The translations under genes were made by a program, and so were the position numbers. A DNA stretch of 55,331 nt from an uncultured Saprospiraceae bacterium. Lineage in GTDB: Bacteria > Bacteroidota > Bacteroidia > Chitinophagales > Saprospiraceae. The notes beneath the pieces were generated by a model. It was not told where the DNA came from and did not search any database. It saw only the letters and a list, made by a program, of their open reading frames with translations. Shown here in pieces: positions 8,512 through 18,156 of this stretch; positions within the stretch are counted from its first letter, which is position 1, and every line of letters begins with the position of its first letter. The stretch spans positions 1-55,331 of the forward strand of contig CAJQRD010000079.1 of the NCBI GenBank assembly GCA_905480605.1, given 5' to 3'.

Positions 8512-9339
8512 ATGTTAAAGTCTCTATTCATAAGTACCTTTCCTATCCTTTGCTTGGTAGGTTTAGGAATTTCTGTTGATCAATATTTGCAGGGTGATTT
8601 ATTGGCTGCCGTTGGATTGTTGTTGTTATCTATTCCAATGCTCTTCTTTCTGGGTAGGTTGTTTTTGGCAGATGTAGCACGCACAAGCTCAAATCTTAAT
8701 ATCTATTCTGGTTTTGTGGTTGTTGGATTCTTCATTTTAATCTATTCCTTTTACAATAATGAAGCTCAGACAGTGTCTTCGATTGGGTTCCTAATTGCGG
8801 TATGTTGGTTTTTATATATAAAATGGTATTCAGTTTTTCCTGACCGAACAAATACACTTTTGACGAAAGGCAAGGCATTACCTTCTCTTAAGTTTGAGGA
8901 TGCAAGTGGTAATATAGTTTCTTCAGATAGTTTTTTAGGAAAGAAAAACATCTTAATGTTTTACAGAGGCAATTGGTGTCCACTTTGTATGGCTCAAATT
9001 AAGGAACTGGCATTGGAGTATAAGGAATTAGAATCTAAGGGCATTCAAACAGTGCTTATCAGTCCACAACCACACACCAATACAATGAAGTTGGCTAGCA
9101 AGTATGAAGTTGGCTTTAAGTTTTTAGTTGATAAAGATAATTCTGTAGCAAAGCAGTTGGGTATATTTGCGAAAAATGGACTACCGGCTGGGATGCAGGT
9201 TTTGGGATATGACAGCGATACGGTAATGCCTACAATAATTCTAACGGATGAAATGGGTAATATCATTCATTCTGATTTGACATCTAACTATCGAGTGCGA
9301 CCAGAGCCAGCCGACCTAATTAAGTATTTTGAAATTTGA
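8512..9339 (+). CDS. Membrane-anchored AhpC/TSA-family peroxiredoxin-like protein
   Basis: The N-terminal half has about four hydrophobic segments (SLFISTFPILCLVGLGISV onward), and the C-terminal half is a thioredoxin-fold redoxin domain with the active-site segment FYRGNWCPLCMAQ, followed by ELALEYKELESKGIQTVLIS and a late cis-proline region. The CxxC-like WCPLC suggests thiol peroxidase or disulfide reductase chemistry at the membrane. I chose the ATG at 8512; a TTG at 8482 in the same frame would add ten residues. It is divergent from the ECF sigma gene and ends before a bidirectional hairpin at 9528. Confidence 0.8.
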   Translation: MLKSLFISTFPILCLVGLGISVDQYLQGDLLAAVGLLLLSIPMLFFLGRLFLADVARTSSNLNIYSGFVVVGFFILIYSFYNNEAQTVSSIGFLIAVCWFLYIKWYSVFPDRTNTLLTKGKALPSLKFEDASGNIVSSDSFLGKKNILMFYRGNWCPLCMAQIKELALEYKELESKGIQTVLISPQPHTNTMKLASKYEVGFKFLVDKDNSVAKQLGIFAKNGLPAGMQVLGYDSDTVMPTIILTDEMGNIIHSDLTSNYRVRPEPADLIKYFEI

Positions 9340-9527
9340 ATTTGTGGATTGTGGTTAATTTGATGCATAATTTATATTATAAATATCTTAACTTTTATCC
9401 ACTATCACATTTACTGACTTGCTGACTCTTCTCAATAAATACCTGGACTAAAAAAAATGATCATATTCGATTGTAAGAGATTTATTTAGCAAGAGGTGGG
9501 ACGCATTGTTTTGATTGAGACAAAATA

Positions 9528-9560
9528 AAAGCGAAAAGCCTTCATAGGTTTTCCGCTTTT
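9528..9560. terminator. Bidirectional hairpin terminator
   Basis: An imperfect hairpin between two convergent genes: AAAGCGAAAAGCC, a 6-nt loop, then GGTTTTCCGCTTT, with an A-tract on the left and a T-tract on the right. It can serve both the peroxiredoxin gene (plus strand) and the TonB-like gene (minus strand). Confidence 0.6.
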
Positions 9561-9612
9561 TATGTTTATGCCTTTCATAAATTCAAAGACACGAAGTATA
9601 TTTCACTCAAAC

Positions 9613-10413
9613 TTAGCATCCTACTAAGCCAAAGAAAAACACCATCTCTTGATTCACCTTTTCTCCTTTTGAATTTGTTGCCGAGTACCATTTTCCAGGT
9701 AAAGATGTCATAAGTTCTACCAATGTTTTATCGACAGAAGTATAACCCGATGTTGATGTTAGTTTTACATCAGATACAAGCCCTTCTGTGGTAATGGTGA
9801 AACTTACTTTTCCAGGTTTAAGATTACCCTTTTCTATTATAGCAGATTTTTCTTTGCTGTTTGTTTTTAGGTATTCAATTAGTGCGTCGTATCCTTCTGT
9901 ATATTCTGCTTGTTTTTCTGGAAGAACACTCATGTAATAAACCAGCTCATTGTTATTATAATTCGACTCCTCATTCTTGTTTTTGTAATTAGCAGTAATG
10001 TGAATATTAGATGTACAGTCAGTCGTTTGCAAAAGTTTTAATTGTGCAGGATTTAAAATTTCATCTTTGCTAGTTTCAATTAATTCCCCTTCGTTGTGAA
10101 TAACGGCTACCGTAACATTAGAGTAATTTTCAACAGATCTTGTTGCTTTAATTGGCAGTATATCAATGATTGATTTGGCGTTATGCAAGTTTTCTTCAGT
10201 AATAAGATTTGTAAACCTGCTACTAACTTGGTAAACCAAGTCAAGATCTTTTTGTTTGTAACATGAGATAGCAAGATCATCATCTGAATCGACTTTTTTA
10301 ATACATGATGTTTCATTATTACATACTTTAGGATTACTCCAGTTCATATAACCAAAGGCCATTAAACTAAAGCTTGTCAATACAGTACAAAACATTATAG
10401 CGCTCTTTTTCAT
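9613..10413 (-). CDS. Membrane-anchored or secreted protein with TonB C-terminal-like domain
   Basis: A 266-residue protein with a hydrophobic N-terminal segment (residues 5-21) that is a signal peptide or anchor. A non-conserved middle is followed by a C-terminal domain resembling the TonB C-terminus (GKVSFTITTEGLVSDVKLTS, then KTLVELMTSLPGKWYSATNS, then QEMVFFFG). In Bacteroidota such stand-alone domains often occur in periplasmic proteins unrelated to iron uptake. Several cysteines (residues 31, 37 and the final residue) may form disulfides. No partner ExbB/ExbD is nearby, so true TonB function is unlikely. Confidence 0.65.
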   Translation of the reverse strand: MKKSAIMFCTVLTSFSLMAFGYMNWSNPKVCNNETSCIKKVDSDDDLAISCYKQKDLDLVYQVSSRFTNLITEENLHNAKSIIDILPIKATRSVENYSNVTVAVIHNEGELIETSKDEILNPAQLKLLQTTDCTSNIHITANYKNKNEESNYNNNELVYYMSVLPEKQAEYTEGYDALIEYLKTNSKEKSAIIEKGNLKPGKVSFTITTEGLVSDVKLTSTSGYTSVDKTLVELMTSLPGKWYSATNSKGEKVNQEMVFFFGLVGC

Positions 10414-10703
10414 AATAGATTTTTTTAAGATTAATTTCTATCAAATATATTATGGAATGCTAGCGTATGCACGATTCAATTGTAAATTAATGTAAATCTT
10501 GTGTAAAAGATTATTAATGAATGCAAAGTAGGGATACTCAGTCTCTTGTGGCAATTTTTTAAAAAATTAAAATAGTGTATTTAATGCTATTTATTGTGTT
10601 GTTATGTTTTTGATTTTTTACTTTTCTTAGTGATACAGTTTCACAAAAACAAGTAGCTATTTAATTGTGATCATTATTATTTATTATGAAATACAAAATG
10701 GTA

Positions 10704-11180
10704 CTAGTACTTTGTTTTATCCATTTTACTTGCCCATTTTTCAAAAACAGGAATAGCATCCTTTCTTAGCAATCTCACAAACTGAATATCTCTATCATCA
10801 ATTTTCTTTTCTAATTCATCATATATGAATTGGTCGTCAAAATCAATTTTTGCTGCATCTTTTTTAGTACAAGCATAATAAACCATTTTTGGTCTTGCCC
10901 AATAGATGGCTCCAAAACACATTGGACAAGGTTCACATGAAGTATAGATTGTACAATCATCAAGTTGAAATGATTCTAAATTTTTGCATGCCTCTCTAAT
11001 GGCAACTACTTCTGCATGAGCCGTTGGATCATTTGTAGATGTAACTCTATTAAAACCTTCTGCAACAATCTTATCGTCTTTCACAATTACACAACCAAAT
11101 GGACCTCCTGCACCTGAATCCATTCCTTTTTCTGCCATACCAATAGCACGTTGCATGAAGTATTCGTCTCTTTCTGTCAT
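10704..11180 (-). CDS. guaD: Guanine deaminase (cytidine deaminase fold)
   Basis: A 158-residue zinc deaminase. The zinc/catalytic block is HAEVVAIREAC (His55, Glu57) and SCEPCPMCFGAIYWARPK (Cys85, Cys88). The segments GGPFGCVIVKDDKIVAEG and KKDAAKIDFDDQFIYDEL match the guanine deaminase of Bacillus subtilis type rather than the tRNA adenosine deaminase TadA. It converts guanine to xanthine and ammonia. It is the last gene of the xdhA-xdhB-membrane protein-xdhC cluster on the same strand, which strongly supports the purine role, since its product is the substrate of the xanthine dehydrogenase encoded upstream. Confidence 0.9.
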   Translation of the reverse strand: MTERDEYFMQRAIGMAEKGMDSGAGGPFGCVIVKDDKIVAEGFNRVTSTNDPTAHAEVVAIREACKNLESFQLDDCTIYTSCEPCPMCFGAIYWARPKMVYYACTKKDAAKIDFDDQFIYDELEKKIDDRDIQFVRLLRKDAIPVFEKWASKMDKTKY

Positions 11181-11241
11181 TTCTAATTTTTAATCATTTT
11201 ATTTTAAAAACCTTATAAAGGTTATAGTTATTCAATATAGA

Positions 11242-12195
11242 CTATTTTCTATTTAAGTTTTTAACCTGAATAATTTGCGCAGCAATACTCACAGCTATTT
11301 CTTCTGGCGTTTCGCTTTTTATAGACAAACCAATTGGAGCTTTTATTGCATTCAACTCTTCACGTGTGATTCCCTCATTTAGTAAAGCTTTCCACATCGT
11401 TTTTAGCTTTGCCTTACTACCTAAAACGCCAATAAACTTATAATTATTTTTGATTAATCTGCTTACAACCAATTTGTCTTCAGTGTATTTGTTGGTCATG
11501 ATCGCTACATAATTATTCTTACCTTGATCTATGTGATCTTGTATATCATTATAGTCAATAACCTTTTTTTGATGTGCAAAATTATTGTTATCAAAGGTGT
11601 TTAAGTTTTTTCTGTTGTCAATAACAATTACATAAAAACCAAGTTGTGCAAATAATTGAGACACAGCTACACCAACATGACCACCACCAACGATGTACAA
11701 AGTTTCTCTAAATCCTATGTGTTCTTCAAAGTACCAATCTTCGCTTGAGATGATTTGATGGTCAAATTGGTGTGCTATGCGTTTGTCAGAAAAAAGTATA
11801 GACTCAGAATTTAAACTTAAGGTCCCTTTTCTTCCACTTTGTAAACAACTTAAAATATTTTTAATTTCAAAAATATCGCTGAAATTTAAGCAATGAAAAG
11901 CTACAGTTTGTTCACCAGAACAAATCATTCCAGAACCGTTTTTAATATGTCCTTTATGAATTTGTTTTTTTATGAATATTCGCGAATTTTCTTCTAATAG
12001 TAATTGTTGTGCTTCTTCTACCAAAGACAGTTCCATAACCCCACCACCAACAGAACCGAAAATAAATCCATCTTGAGCAACTAGCATTTTAAAACCTTTT
12101 CTTCCTGGAGAGCTACCGAAATTTTCAATTACGGTTAAGACATATACTTTTTGATTGTCTTGAAGTTTACTTAATATGTGTTGCCAAAAAATCAT
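11242..12195 (-). CDS. xdhC: XdhC-family molybdenum cofactor insertion protein
   Basis: A 317-residue XdhC/CoxI protein. The N-terminal domain shows ENFGSSPGRKGFKMLV and GSVGGGVMELSLVEEA with the conserved cysteine in GMICSGEQTVAF; the C-terminal Rossmann-like domain starts at LYIVGGGHVGVAVSQLF. XdhC binds molybdenum cofactor, promotes its sulfuration and loads it into xanthine dehydrogenase. Its start overlaps the preceding membrane-protein gene by 4 nt, so translation is coupled. It sits between the structural xdh genes and guaD. Confidence 0.92.
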   Translation of the reverse strand: MIFWQHILSKLQDNQKVYVLTVIENFGSSPGRKGFKMLVAQDGFIFGSVGGGVMELSLVEEAQQLLLEENSRIFIKKQIHKGHIKNGSGMICSGEQTVAFHCLNFSDIFEIKNILSCLQSGRKGTLSLNSESILFSDKRIAHQFDHQIISSEDWYFEEHIGFRETLYIVGGGHVGVAVSQLFAQLGFYVIVIDNRKNLNTFDNNNFAHQKKVIDYNDIQDHIDQGKNNYVAIMTNKYTEDKLVVSRLIKNNYKFIGVLGSKAKLKTMWKALLNEGITREELNAIKAPIGLSIKSETPEEIAVSIAAQIIQVKNLNRK

Positions 12196-12602
12196 TGAAA
12201 AATCGTTTCACTTAAGGCATAGTAAATAGCCATTAATGCAGAAAATATAGCACTTGCCAAAAACCTCCAATCCAATTTTATTTTATTTTGAATCAAGTAA
12301 TTTGCAATCAATGAAATTGGAATATTTGCCAGAAAAGACCAAAGGGCTATGACGAATAGGTTACTATTTATTTGTTCATAAAGCCCTGAAAATATTTTTA
12401 TAAAAGCCAAGTGTCTGAAAACCCATAGTGGATTAAAATATGCAATGGCCAATCCTGTTTTGGCTAATGTTTTTTTTATTCCTTTATATGAGAATGTTTT
12501 TTTATCTATCCATGCAAAATAATTAGGAATTTCAAAGCTATAGAGGGTTGCCCCAACCAGTATCATTCCAAGTAACCTAGAGAAAGAAAATTCATGTAAC
12601 AA
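12192..12602 (-). CDS. Membrane protein within the xdh operon
   Basis: A membrane protein with about four hydrophobic segments (for example SRLLGMILVGATLYSF, FVIALWSFLANIPISLI and FLASAIFSALMAIYYAL). It overlaps xdhC by 4 nt, so it belongs to the purine operon. The only standard start in frame is the TTG at 12602, yet the frame stays open and protein-like upstream to a TAA near 12687 (including NIIKGAVIYSVGDTIAALLL) without any ATG or GTG. The real protein may be about 25 residues longer with a rare or mutated start codon. The GDTIA segment and topology loosely recall Mpv17/PMP22-type proteins, a weak resemblance. Function is unknown; purine or urate transport is only a guess from context. 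Confidence 0.6.
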   Translation of the reverse strand: MLHEFSFSRLLGMILVGATLYSFEIPNYFAWIDKKTFSYKGIKKTLAKTGLAIAYFNPLWVFRHLAFIKIFSGLYEQINSNLFVIALWSFLANIPISLIANYLIQNKIKLDWRFLASAIFSALMAIYYALSETIFQ

Positions 12603-12757
12603 AAGTGCAGCGATTGTATCTCCGACACTATAAATGACAGCGCCCTTAATTATATTTTGTTTTGTGTATTTCAGTTTTATTTCTTTTTAGAAAATGTAAT
12701 GCGCTTTTGAATTATTGTTAGAGAATTCGATTGCTTCTAATTACAAGATGCAACGAA

Positions 12758-15025
12758 TCATGATTCTTTGGAATACAATCCCATCAATACTTTCTCTGGT
12801 GTAAAAGGAGAGTGGAATTTTAATTTATAATTTGGATTGAATTCTTTTACAGCTTGTTGAATCGCAAAGTAGGCTCCAATGCCATACATTAGTGGCGGTT
12901 CACCTACAGCTTTTGATTTTTTAATGGCCATATCGTTTCCTTCCGTTTCTAAAGGAATCGTTTCTATTGTTTTTGGTGCAGAAAAAATATCCGGCACTTT
13001 ATAAGTAGATAAGGCATTTGATAATAATCGCCCATCTAAGCCATATGCTATTTCTTCCATGGTCATCCAACCAATTCCTTGTGCTAAGCCACCTTCAACC
13101 TGCCCTAAGTCGATACCTAAATTCATAGATTTACCAAAGTCGTGTACAATTTTTACGGAGTCAATTTCATAAGTACCCCGTAAGCAATCTACCGTTACTG
13201 TTGTAATGGCTGTGCCATATACATGATAAGCAAACGGGTGTCCTTTTTCTTTGGTTTTGTCAAAATGAATTATTGGTGTTGCGTAATGTGCATTTTCTGA
13301 TAAAGCAACCCGTTGAACCATTGCTTGGTTGATTAATTCCTCCCAAGAAAGTGAAGACCTTTTACCACCAACAAAAACAAAATCCTCATCAATAGAAATA
13401 TCTATTTCATCGCATTGTAATACTTTAGAAGCAACCTTGGTTAATCTTTCAATTAATGAATTACAAGCCATTTCAACAGCTTTCCCATTTAGATCGGCAG
13501 TAGAACTTGCTGCAGAAGGGGAGGTATTCGCAACACGTGTTGTATTTGTAGTTTCTAACTTTATTTTTGAGGCAGAAATCCCCAAAACTAATTGTGCTAC
13601 TTGTAACATTTTTGTGTTTACACTTTGCCCCATTTCTACGGCACCTGTAGAAACGCCAACACTTCCATCTTGATAAATATGGATGAGAGCGCGCGCATGA
13701 TTCATTTGCGTGTTTGTAAAGGAAATTCCGAATGCAATTGGCATCAGCGAAACTCCTTTCTTATGGCGTTTATTTTCTTTGTTAAAAGAAATCACTTCCT
13801 GCTCTAATTGTTCTAAATCAAATTTTACTTTAGCCGTAAACCAAGTGTTTTTAGCTTCTACTTGAGTGGCAATCTGACCATAAGAAAATTCATCATTCTC
13901 TGCCAAAAGATTTACTTCTTGGATGTGTCTTTTATTGACGCCTATTTTGTCAGCAGCATCAGCAATGGCGCTTTCTATTACAAACATTCCTTGTGGCCCA
14001 CCAAAGCCACGAAAAGCTGTGTTAGGTGGCAGGTTGGTTTTGCAACTAAAAACGGTTGAACTTACATTGGGAATAAAATAACTGTTGGTAGCATGAAATA
14101 ATGTTCTTTCTGCAATAGCTGGTGATAAATCGGCAGCAGCACCAGAATTTTGCAGGAACTCAACTTCAAACGCTTTGATCTTTAAATCTTTGGTTAAGCC
14201 TATTTTGTAGAATGAATTGTATGGGTGTCGCTTACCAGTCATGCGCAAATCATCATGACGATTTAATATATATTTTACTGGACAATTTAAGTGCTGTACG
14301 GCAACAGCGGTCATAACAGCCCATGGTGTTGCTTGATCTTCTTTACCACCAAAACCACCTCCTAATCGTATAACATCTACTTCAATTTTGTGCATTGGAA
14401 TACCCAATACTTTTGCCACTGTTTTTTGAACAGCAGTTGGTCCTTGAGTGGATGAGATTAGCTTTATAGTTCCATTTTCTTGTGGAATGGCATAGCATCC
14501 TTGAGTTTCTAAATATAAGTGCTCTTGTCCGTTTGAGAATGTTTCTCCTTCAAAAACATAATCGCATTCTAAAAAAGTGTTTGTTGCATCACCTAATTTA
14601 AAAGAACGTGGTGCATTTATAAAGCTACTTTTTTCTTTAGCATCTTTGGCTGTTGTAATTACAGGTAAGTCTTCTATTTCTATGGTTATTAAAGCTCTTG
14701 CTTTTTTAGCTATAGCTTCAGTTTTAGCAACTATGAATGCAATAGGTTGTCCCCAAAAATGTACCTCATCTTCTGCCCACAATGGCTCATCCTGAATAAT
14801 GCCCCCAATTTGGTTTTCACCTAAAACATCTTTATATGTAAATATTTTTGCGACACCTTCCAGTGCTTCAGCTTTTGAATAATCTACTGATTTTATTTTT
14901 CCGTGAGCTTTTGGAGAATCGAAACACAATCCGAATAATGCATCTTGCCGTAAAATTAAATCATCGACAAATAACGACTCTCCTCGAACATGCGTAAAAC
15001 TATCAATATTCTTCATCGTCTTCAT
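12758..15025 (-). CDS. xdhB: Xanthine dehydrogenase, molybdopterin-binding subunit
   Basis: A 755-residue large subunit of the xanthine oxidase family. The N-terminal domain opens with SFTHVRGESLFVDDL; the cofactor-binding domain has GGGFGGKEDQ near residue 225, FRGFGGPQGMFVIESA near 340, and the C-terminal KAVGEPPLMYGIGAYFAI with the catalytic glutamate block. It oxidises hypoxanthine and xanthine to urate. Its start overlaps the xdhA stop by 4 nt, so the subunits are translationally coupled. Length is normal for the two-subunit bacterial enzyme. The symbol follows the B. subtilis-like two-subunit naming; other systems reverse the letters. Confidence 0.9.
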   Translation of the reverse strand: MKTMKNIDSFTHVRGESLFVDDLILRQDALFGLCFDSPKAHGKIKSVDYSKAEALEGVAKIFTYKDVLGENQIGGIIQDEPLWAEDEVHFWGQPIAFIVAKTEAIAKKARALITIEIEDLPVITTAKDAKEKSSFINAPRSFKLGDATNTFLECDYVFEGETFSNGQEHLYLETQGCYAIPQENGTIKLISSTQGPTAVQKTVAKVLGIPMHKIEVDVIRLGGGFGGKEDQATPWAVMTAVAVQHLNCPVKYILNRHDDLRMTGKRHPYNSFYKIGLTKDLKIKAFEVEFLQNSGAAADLSPAIAERTLFHATNSYFIPNVSSTVFSCKTNLPPNTAFRGFGGPQGMFVIESAIADAADKIGVNKRHIQEVNLLAENDEFSYGQIATQVEAKNTWFTAKVKFDLEQLEQEVISFNKENKRHKKGVSLMPIAFGISFTNTQMNHARALIHIYQDGSVGVSTGAVEMGQSVNTKMLQVAQLVLGISASKIKLETTNTTRVANTSPSAASSTADLNGKAVEMACNSLIERLTKVASKVLQCDEIDISIDEDFVFVGGKRSSLSWEELINQAMVQRVALSENAHYATPIIHFDKTKEKGHPFAYHVYGTAITTVTVDCLRGTYEIDSVKIVHDFGKSMNLGIDLGQVEGGLAQGIGWMTMEEIAYGLDGRLLSNALSTYKVPDIFSAPKTIETIPLETEGNDMAIKKSKAVGEPPLMYGIGAYFAIQQAVKEFNPNYKLKFHSPFTPEKVLMGLYSKES

Positions 15026-16476
15026 CTTGCAATCAGTTTATCTAGTTGTATTTGTCCTGGAAACAATTCTATGAAATGTGCAAAGAATAATTGTTTTGCC
15101 AGCAAACGTTTGTATGCCGTAGTTCCTCTTATGTCGCTAATTGGAGAAATTTCTGTTTGTAAGATTTCTGCTGCTTCACTTACTGTTTCTGAATTCAATG
15201 TTTTTCCTATTAGGTATTCGTTTGTTATAAATAAGTATTTAGGAGTTGCTGCAACGCCACCTACTGAAAAATGTGCTTGCGTAATTACATTGTTTGCAAC
15301 CGAAATGCTTCCTGCTGAATTTACACTGGCAATATCTAAATGTGTACGCTTACTTACTTTTTCAAAATTGAAAAAATCATTTGCTTGTGGTACGTTAAAA
15401 GAAATACTTTTTAAAATTTCATCCTTTTGTAAATCATAAACTTTATAGTTTTGGTGAAATGCTTGAAACGGAATTTGTCGTTCCATACCATCTTCCTTCT
15501 GAATAGTCAAGGTTGAATCTAAAGCTAAAAAGAATATAGACATATCACCAATAGGGGAGGCATTTACAAAATTGCCACCAAGTGTTCCCATGTTTCTGAT
15601 ATGTTCAGAAGATACCAGTTTTAAAAACTGCTGTAATCTTGGGAGCAAGGTTTGTAATTTTTTGCTTTCTATTATTTCTGTAGCCGTTGTGTTGGCACCT
15701 AAAGTACAAATTCCTTCTGAAAATGAAATACCTTTTAGGGCTGTTTCATCAACCAACAATTGTACATCTTCATCTGCCATTTTATCTGCATGATGAACAT
15801 ACAGATCGGTTCCGTTAGCAACTTTTATACTTTTTGAAAATTTCTTCACTGCGTCAGTGCTCAGAGAACCTGAAGATTCTGAAGTTGCATCTTTCAATGC
15901 TTTTAATCTTCGTGGAATAGTTTCAAAATAATCAGGAACAAACCCTTTTTTTATAAGCCATTCTATTTTGTGATTATCATCTTTTAGTTGAAGTTTTTTT
16001 TCAACTTCTAAACCAGCTTTTTCAATAGATTTGTAACCAGTGCATCTACAGATATTTCCGCTTATCGCATCATTGCATGTTTGATTGTTGCCTTGAGCGG
16101 AACCATATGTTTTTAATGCAAACCCTGTCATTGAAACCACAAAACCTGGGGTGCAAAAACCACATTGGGTTGCGTAGTTATCTGTCATAGCTTTTTGAAC
16201 GGTATTCAATGTATTAGGTAAATTAATACCTTCTATGGTCACAACATGTTTGCCATGGGCATTTCCGAGAGGAGATATACAAGAGGTGATGCTTTGGTAA
16301 ATCACTTCCTTTCCTTTGACAGTTCCTACCAAAACGGTACAAGCACCACAATCGCCTTCTCGACAGCCTATTTTAGTACCTTTTAACTGTTGATGTTCTC
16401 GAATAAAGTCGAGTAATGTAACACCCGAATTGGTGGATGTTTTGATAATCAGATTGTTAAGTATAAATTGTATCAT
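15022..16476 (-). CDS. xdhA: Xanthine dehydrogenase, iron-sulfur/FAD subunit
   Basis: A 484-residue small subunit. The plant-type [2Fe-2S] cluster cysteines are Cys38, 43, 46 and 66 (GCREGDCGACTVLV); the second [2Fe-2S] cluster uses Cys105, 108, 143 and 145 (QCGFCTPGF and NICRCTGYKS). The FAD domain follows (DLYVHHADK, then EHIRNMGTLGGNFVNASPIG). It passes electrons from the molybdenum site to NAD. I chose the ATG at 16476 because the protein then starts with the conserved MIQFILNN strand; an open extension to 16563 adds an unrelated leader. It is the first gene of the operon. Confidence 0.9.
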   Translation of the reverse strand: MIQFILNNLIIKTSTNSGVTLLDFIREHQQLKGTKIGCREGDCGACTVLVGTVKGKEVIYQSITSCISPLGNAHGKHVVTIEGINLPNTLNTVQKAMTDNYATQCGFCTPGFVVSMTGFALKTYGSAQGNNQTCNDAISGNICRCTGYKSIEKAGLEVEKKLQLKDDNHKIEWLIKKGFVPDYFETIPRRLKALKDATSESSGSLSTDAVKKFSKSIKVANGTDLYVHHADKMADEDVQLLVDETALKGISFSEGICTLGANTTATEIIESKKLQTLLPRLQQFLKLVSSEHIRNMGTLGGNFVNASPIGDMSIFFLALDSTLTIQKEDGMERQIPFQAFHQNYKVYDLQKDEILKSISFNVPQANDFFNFEKVSKRTHLDIASVNSAGSISVANNVITQAHFSVGGVAATPKYLFITNEYLIGKTLNSETVSEAAEILQTEISPISDIRGTTAYKRLLAKQLFFAHFIELFPGQIQLDKLIAR

Positions 16477-16633
16477 ATGCAAAGAGCAAGTTACAAAAAT
16501 GTATGGAGTATTTGAATGTAGTTTTAAAGGAGTTGTTTTGGGATTTGAATTTGGGTGTGCCAATAGAAAGCTGAGAAACTTTTTTTGCGATTGCCCACAT
16601 TGAGACTTTTGTCATTATTGCACGGTTAAGATG

Positions 16634-16975
16634 CTAGTTCTTCTTACCTCTCAAAAATTTAGGATTCCAAACTAATAATCCTAACAGAACAGCCATGAAC
16701 GCAGATCCACCGATGTCGTATGTGGTTTCCGTGAGATGAATGATAGTAAAGACAATCATAAATACAGCAAAGAACCCTGCCACATACTTCCTGAATTTGG
16801 GTAACCAAATAAGAATACCAGCGGAAATTTGTAAGACACCTAAGATATTCCAAACTAGCGGTGAGATACTACCCATTAAAGAGCAAGGGGGCTCTAAAAA
16901 TGAAAGGAACTTATCTGCTCCTACCATAATGAATAGGAGACTACAAATCGCAACAATTACATTGGTAAAATTCAT
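16634..16975 (-). CDS. DoxX-like small membrane protein
   Basis: From the ATG at 16975 this is a 113-residue protein with four transmembrane segments (IVAICSLLFIMVGADKF, ISPLVWNILGVLQISAGILI, YVAGFFAVFMIVFTIIHLT and GSAFMAVLLGLLVW), the pattern of DoxX/DoxD-like membrane proteins. The frame is open to 17101, but that adds a charged leader unlike the family. Its role is unknown; DoxX-like proteins are linked to thiol redox balance and quinone-dependent oxidation in other organisms. It is downstream of, and on the same strand as, the channel-like gene. Confidence 0.65.
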   Translation of the reverse strand: MNFTNVIVAICSLLFIMVGADKFLSFLEPPCSLMGSISPLVWNILGVLQISAGILIWLPKFRKYVAGFFAVFMIVFTIIHLTETTYDIGGSAFMAVLLGLLVWNPKFLRGKKN

Positions 16976-17154
16976 CGTTTTATTGTTATTTTGATAATTA
17001 GATTTTAAGATACTTATTTTTCTATTAAAATTATGTTTTTTAGATTCTTCACAATCTATATTGAGATTTTTTGAAATTGGTTTCTTCTGTTGGAATGGCA
17101 TTATAGATTTCCTTTTTTAAAACCGATTAAATATAGTTAACAAGTGAATACTGT

Positions 17155-18156
17155 TTATTCATCTTTTTGCATATAACTATGAATAATTTTTTCTATTTCT
17201 TGGCTTTCTGCTAGTTCTAACAAATTAAGGTTGACATCTAAAATTAGCTGGGAAGTAACTGGAAAAGCAAAACCATATCCTTGTTTATAATATTCGGCCT
17301 TGCTGATGAAAAGATTCTCTTTCTTGTTGCGTTTTAAATAGTAGAGTAATTGTGGACGATCAAAAACTACAGCATCCACATCGTTACTTTCTAGTTTAAC
17401 AATTGATTCGTCTAAATTATTAACACCATTTACTTTTATTTTTTCTTTTCTTAGAAATGCTTCCGAAGGTGAACCGGAAATAGTTGCTGTTTTTTTTCCT
17501 GAAAGCTGCTCGATGTTTGTAATGGTTGCGGATCCAATGGAAGAAAGTGTTAATGTACTTGCAATTCCTGCTACCATAGATGTTGCAAAAATTATAGAGA
17601 TAATCATCCAAGCTCCTGCAATTATTCTGCCCATTAAGGTTATAGGTGCTTTATCACCATATCCTGTAGTACTCATCGTGACAATAGCCAACCACATACC
17701 CGTTCCAATTCCTTTTATCGGGTCATGAGAAAACTGTTCAGCAGATTTTTTGCGTTCAGCTAACCAAAAGAGAGAACCCACAATAGCAAGAATTATTAAA
17801 AATATTCCAATTGCGATTAATAACTTGAAACTAAACAATGGTTTAATTGCGCCCCAATGACCTTTATTATTATTTCGTGAAATAATAGATATGCTCGAGT
17901 TGTAAAACGGTTGTGAAAACCGCATTTTTTCCAAACGTCTAGCAGTAATACTGATTGGCCCAACTACTAAATCGATATTGCCTTTGATTAAATCATGTAA
18001 AGCATCATCTACATTTTTAAAAGATATGTACTCATAGTTCCACGATTCTTGTTTTGCAATTTTATCCCAAATCTCCAGAGATATCCCAGTCTTTGATTCA
18101 TTAAATACAAACGGCTCGCCACCAGTAATGCCAACGAGTAATTTTTCTGGTGACAC
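17155..18156 (-). CDS. Glutamate receptor-like ligand-gated potassium channel (signal peptide lost)
   Basis: This has the GluR0 layout. Residues 1-100 are the first lobe of a periplasmic solute-binding domain (LLVGITGGEPFVFNE, then LIKGNIDLVVGPISITARR). TM1 is about 108-132, the pore loop carries the potassium filter TTGYGD (163-168), TM2 is about 178-203, and the second binding lobe follows (IEQLSGKKTATISGSPSEAF to the end). Ligand binding outside would gate potassium flux. The only standard start left in frame is the GTG at 18156, inside the ligand-binding domain and without a signal peptide, because an amber stop interrupts the natural leader upstream (see 18157-18249). The gene is therefore probably inactive or recently damaged. 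Confidence 0.75.
   Translation of the reverse strand: MSPEKLLVGITGGEPFVFNESKTGISLEIWDKIAKQESWNYEYISFKNVDDALHDLIKGNIDLVVGPISITARRLEKMRFSQPFYNSSISIISRNNNKGHWGAIKPLFSFKLLIAIGIFLIILAIVGSLFWLAERKKSAEQFSHDPIKGIGTGMWLAIVTMSTTGYGDKAPITLMGRIIAGAWMIISIIFATSMVAGIASTLTLSSIGSATITNIEQLSGKKTATISGSPSEAFLRKEKIKVNGVNNLDESIVKLESNDVDAVVFDRPQLLYYLKRNKKENLFISKAEYYKQGYGFAFPVTSQLILDVNLNLLELAESQEIEKIIHSYMQKDE

Noticed and set aside
10704-11180. tRNA-specific adenosine deaminase (TadA)
   Set aside because: Motif spacing and the C-terminal FDDQFIYDEL region fit guanine deaminase, and the xdh operon context agrees.
14990-15439. Plus-strand open frame (149 codons) opposite xdhA/xdhB
   Set aside because: Shadow of the conserved FAD domain on the other strand.
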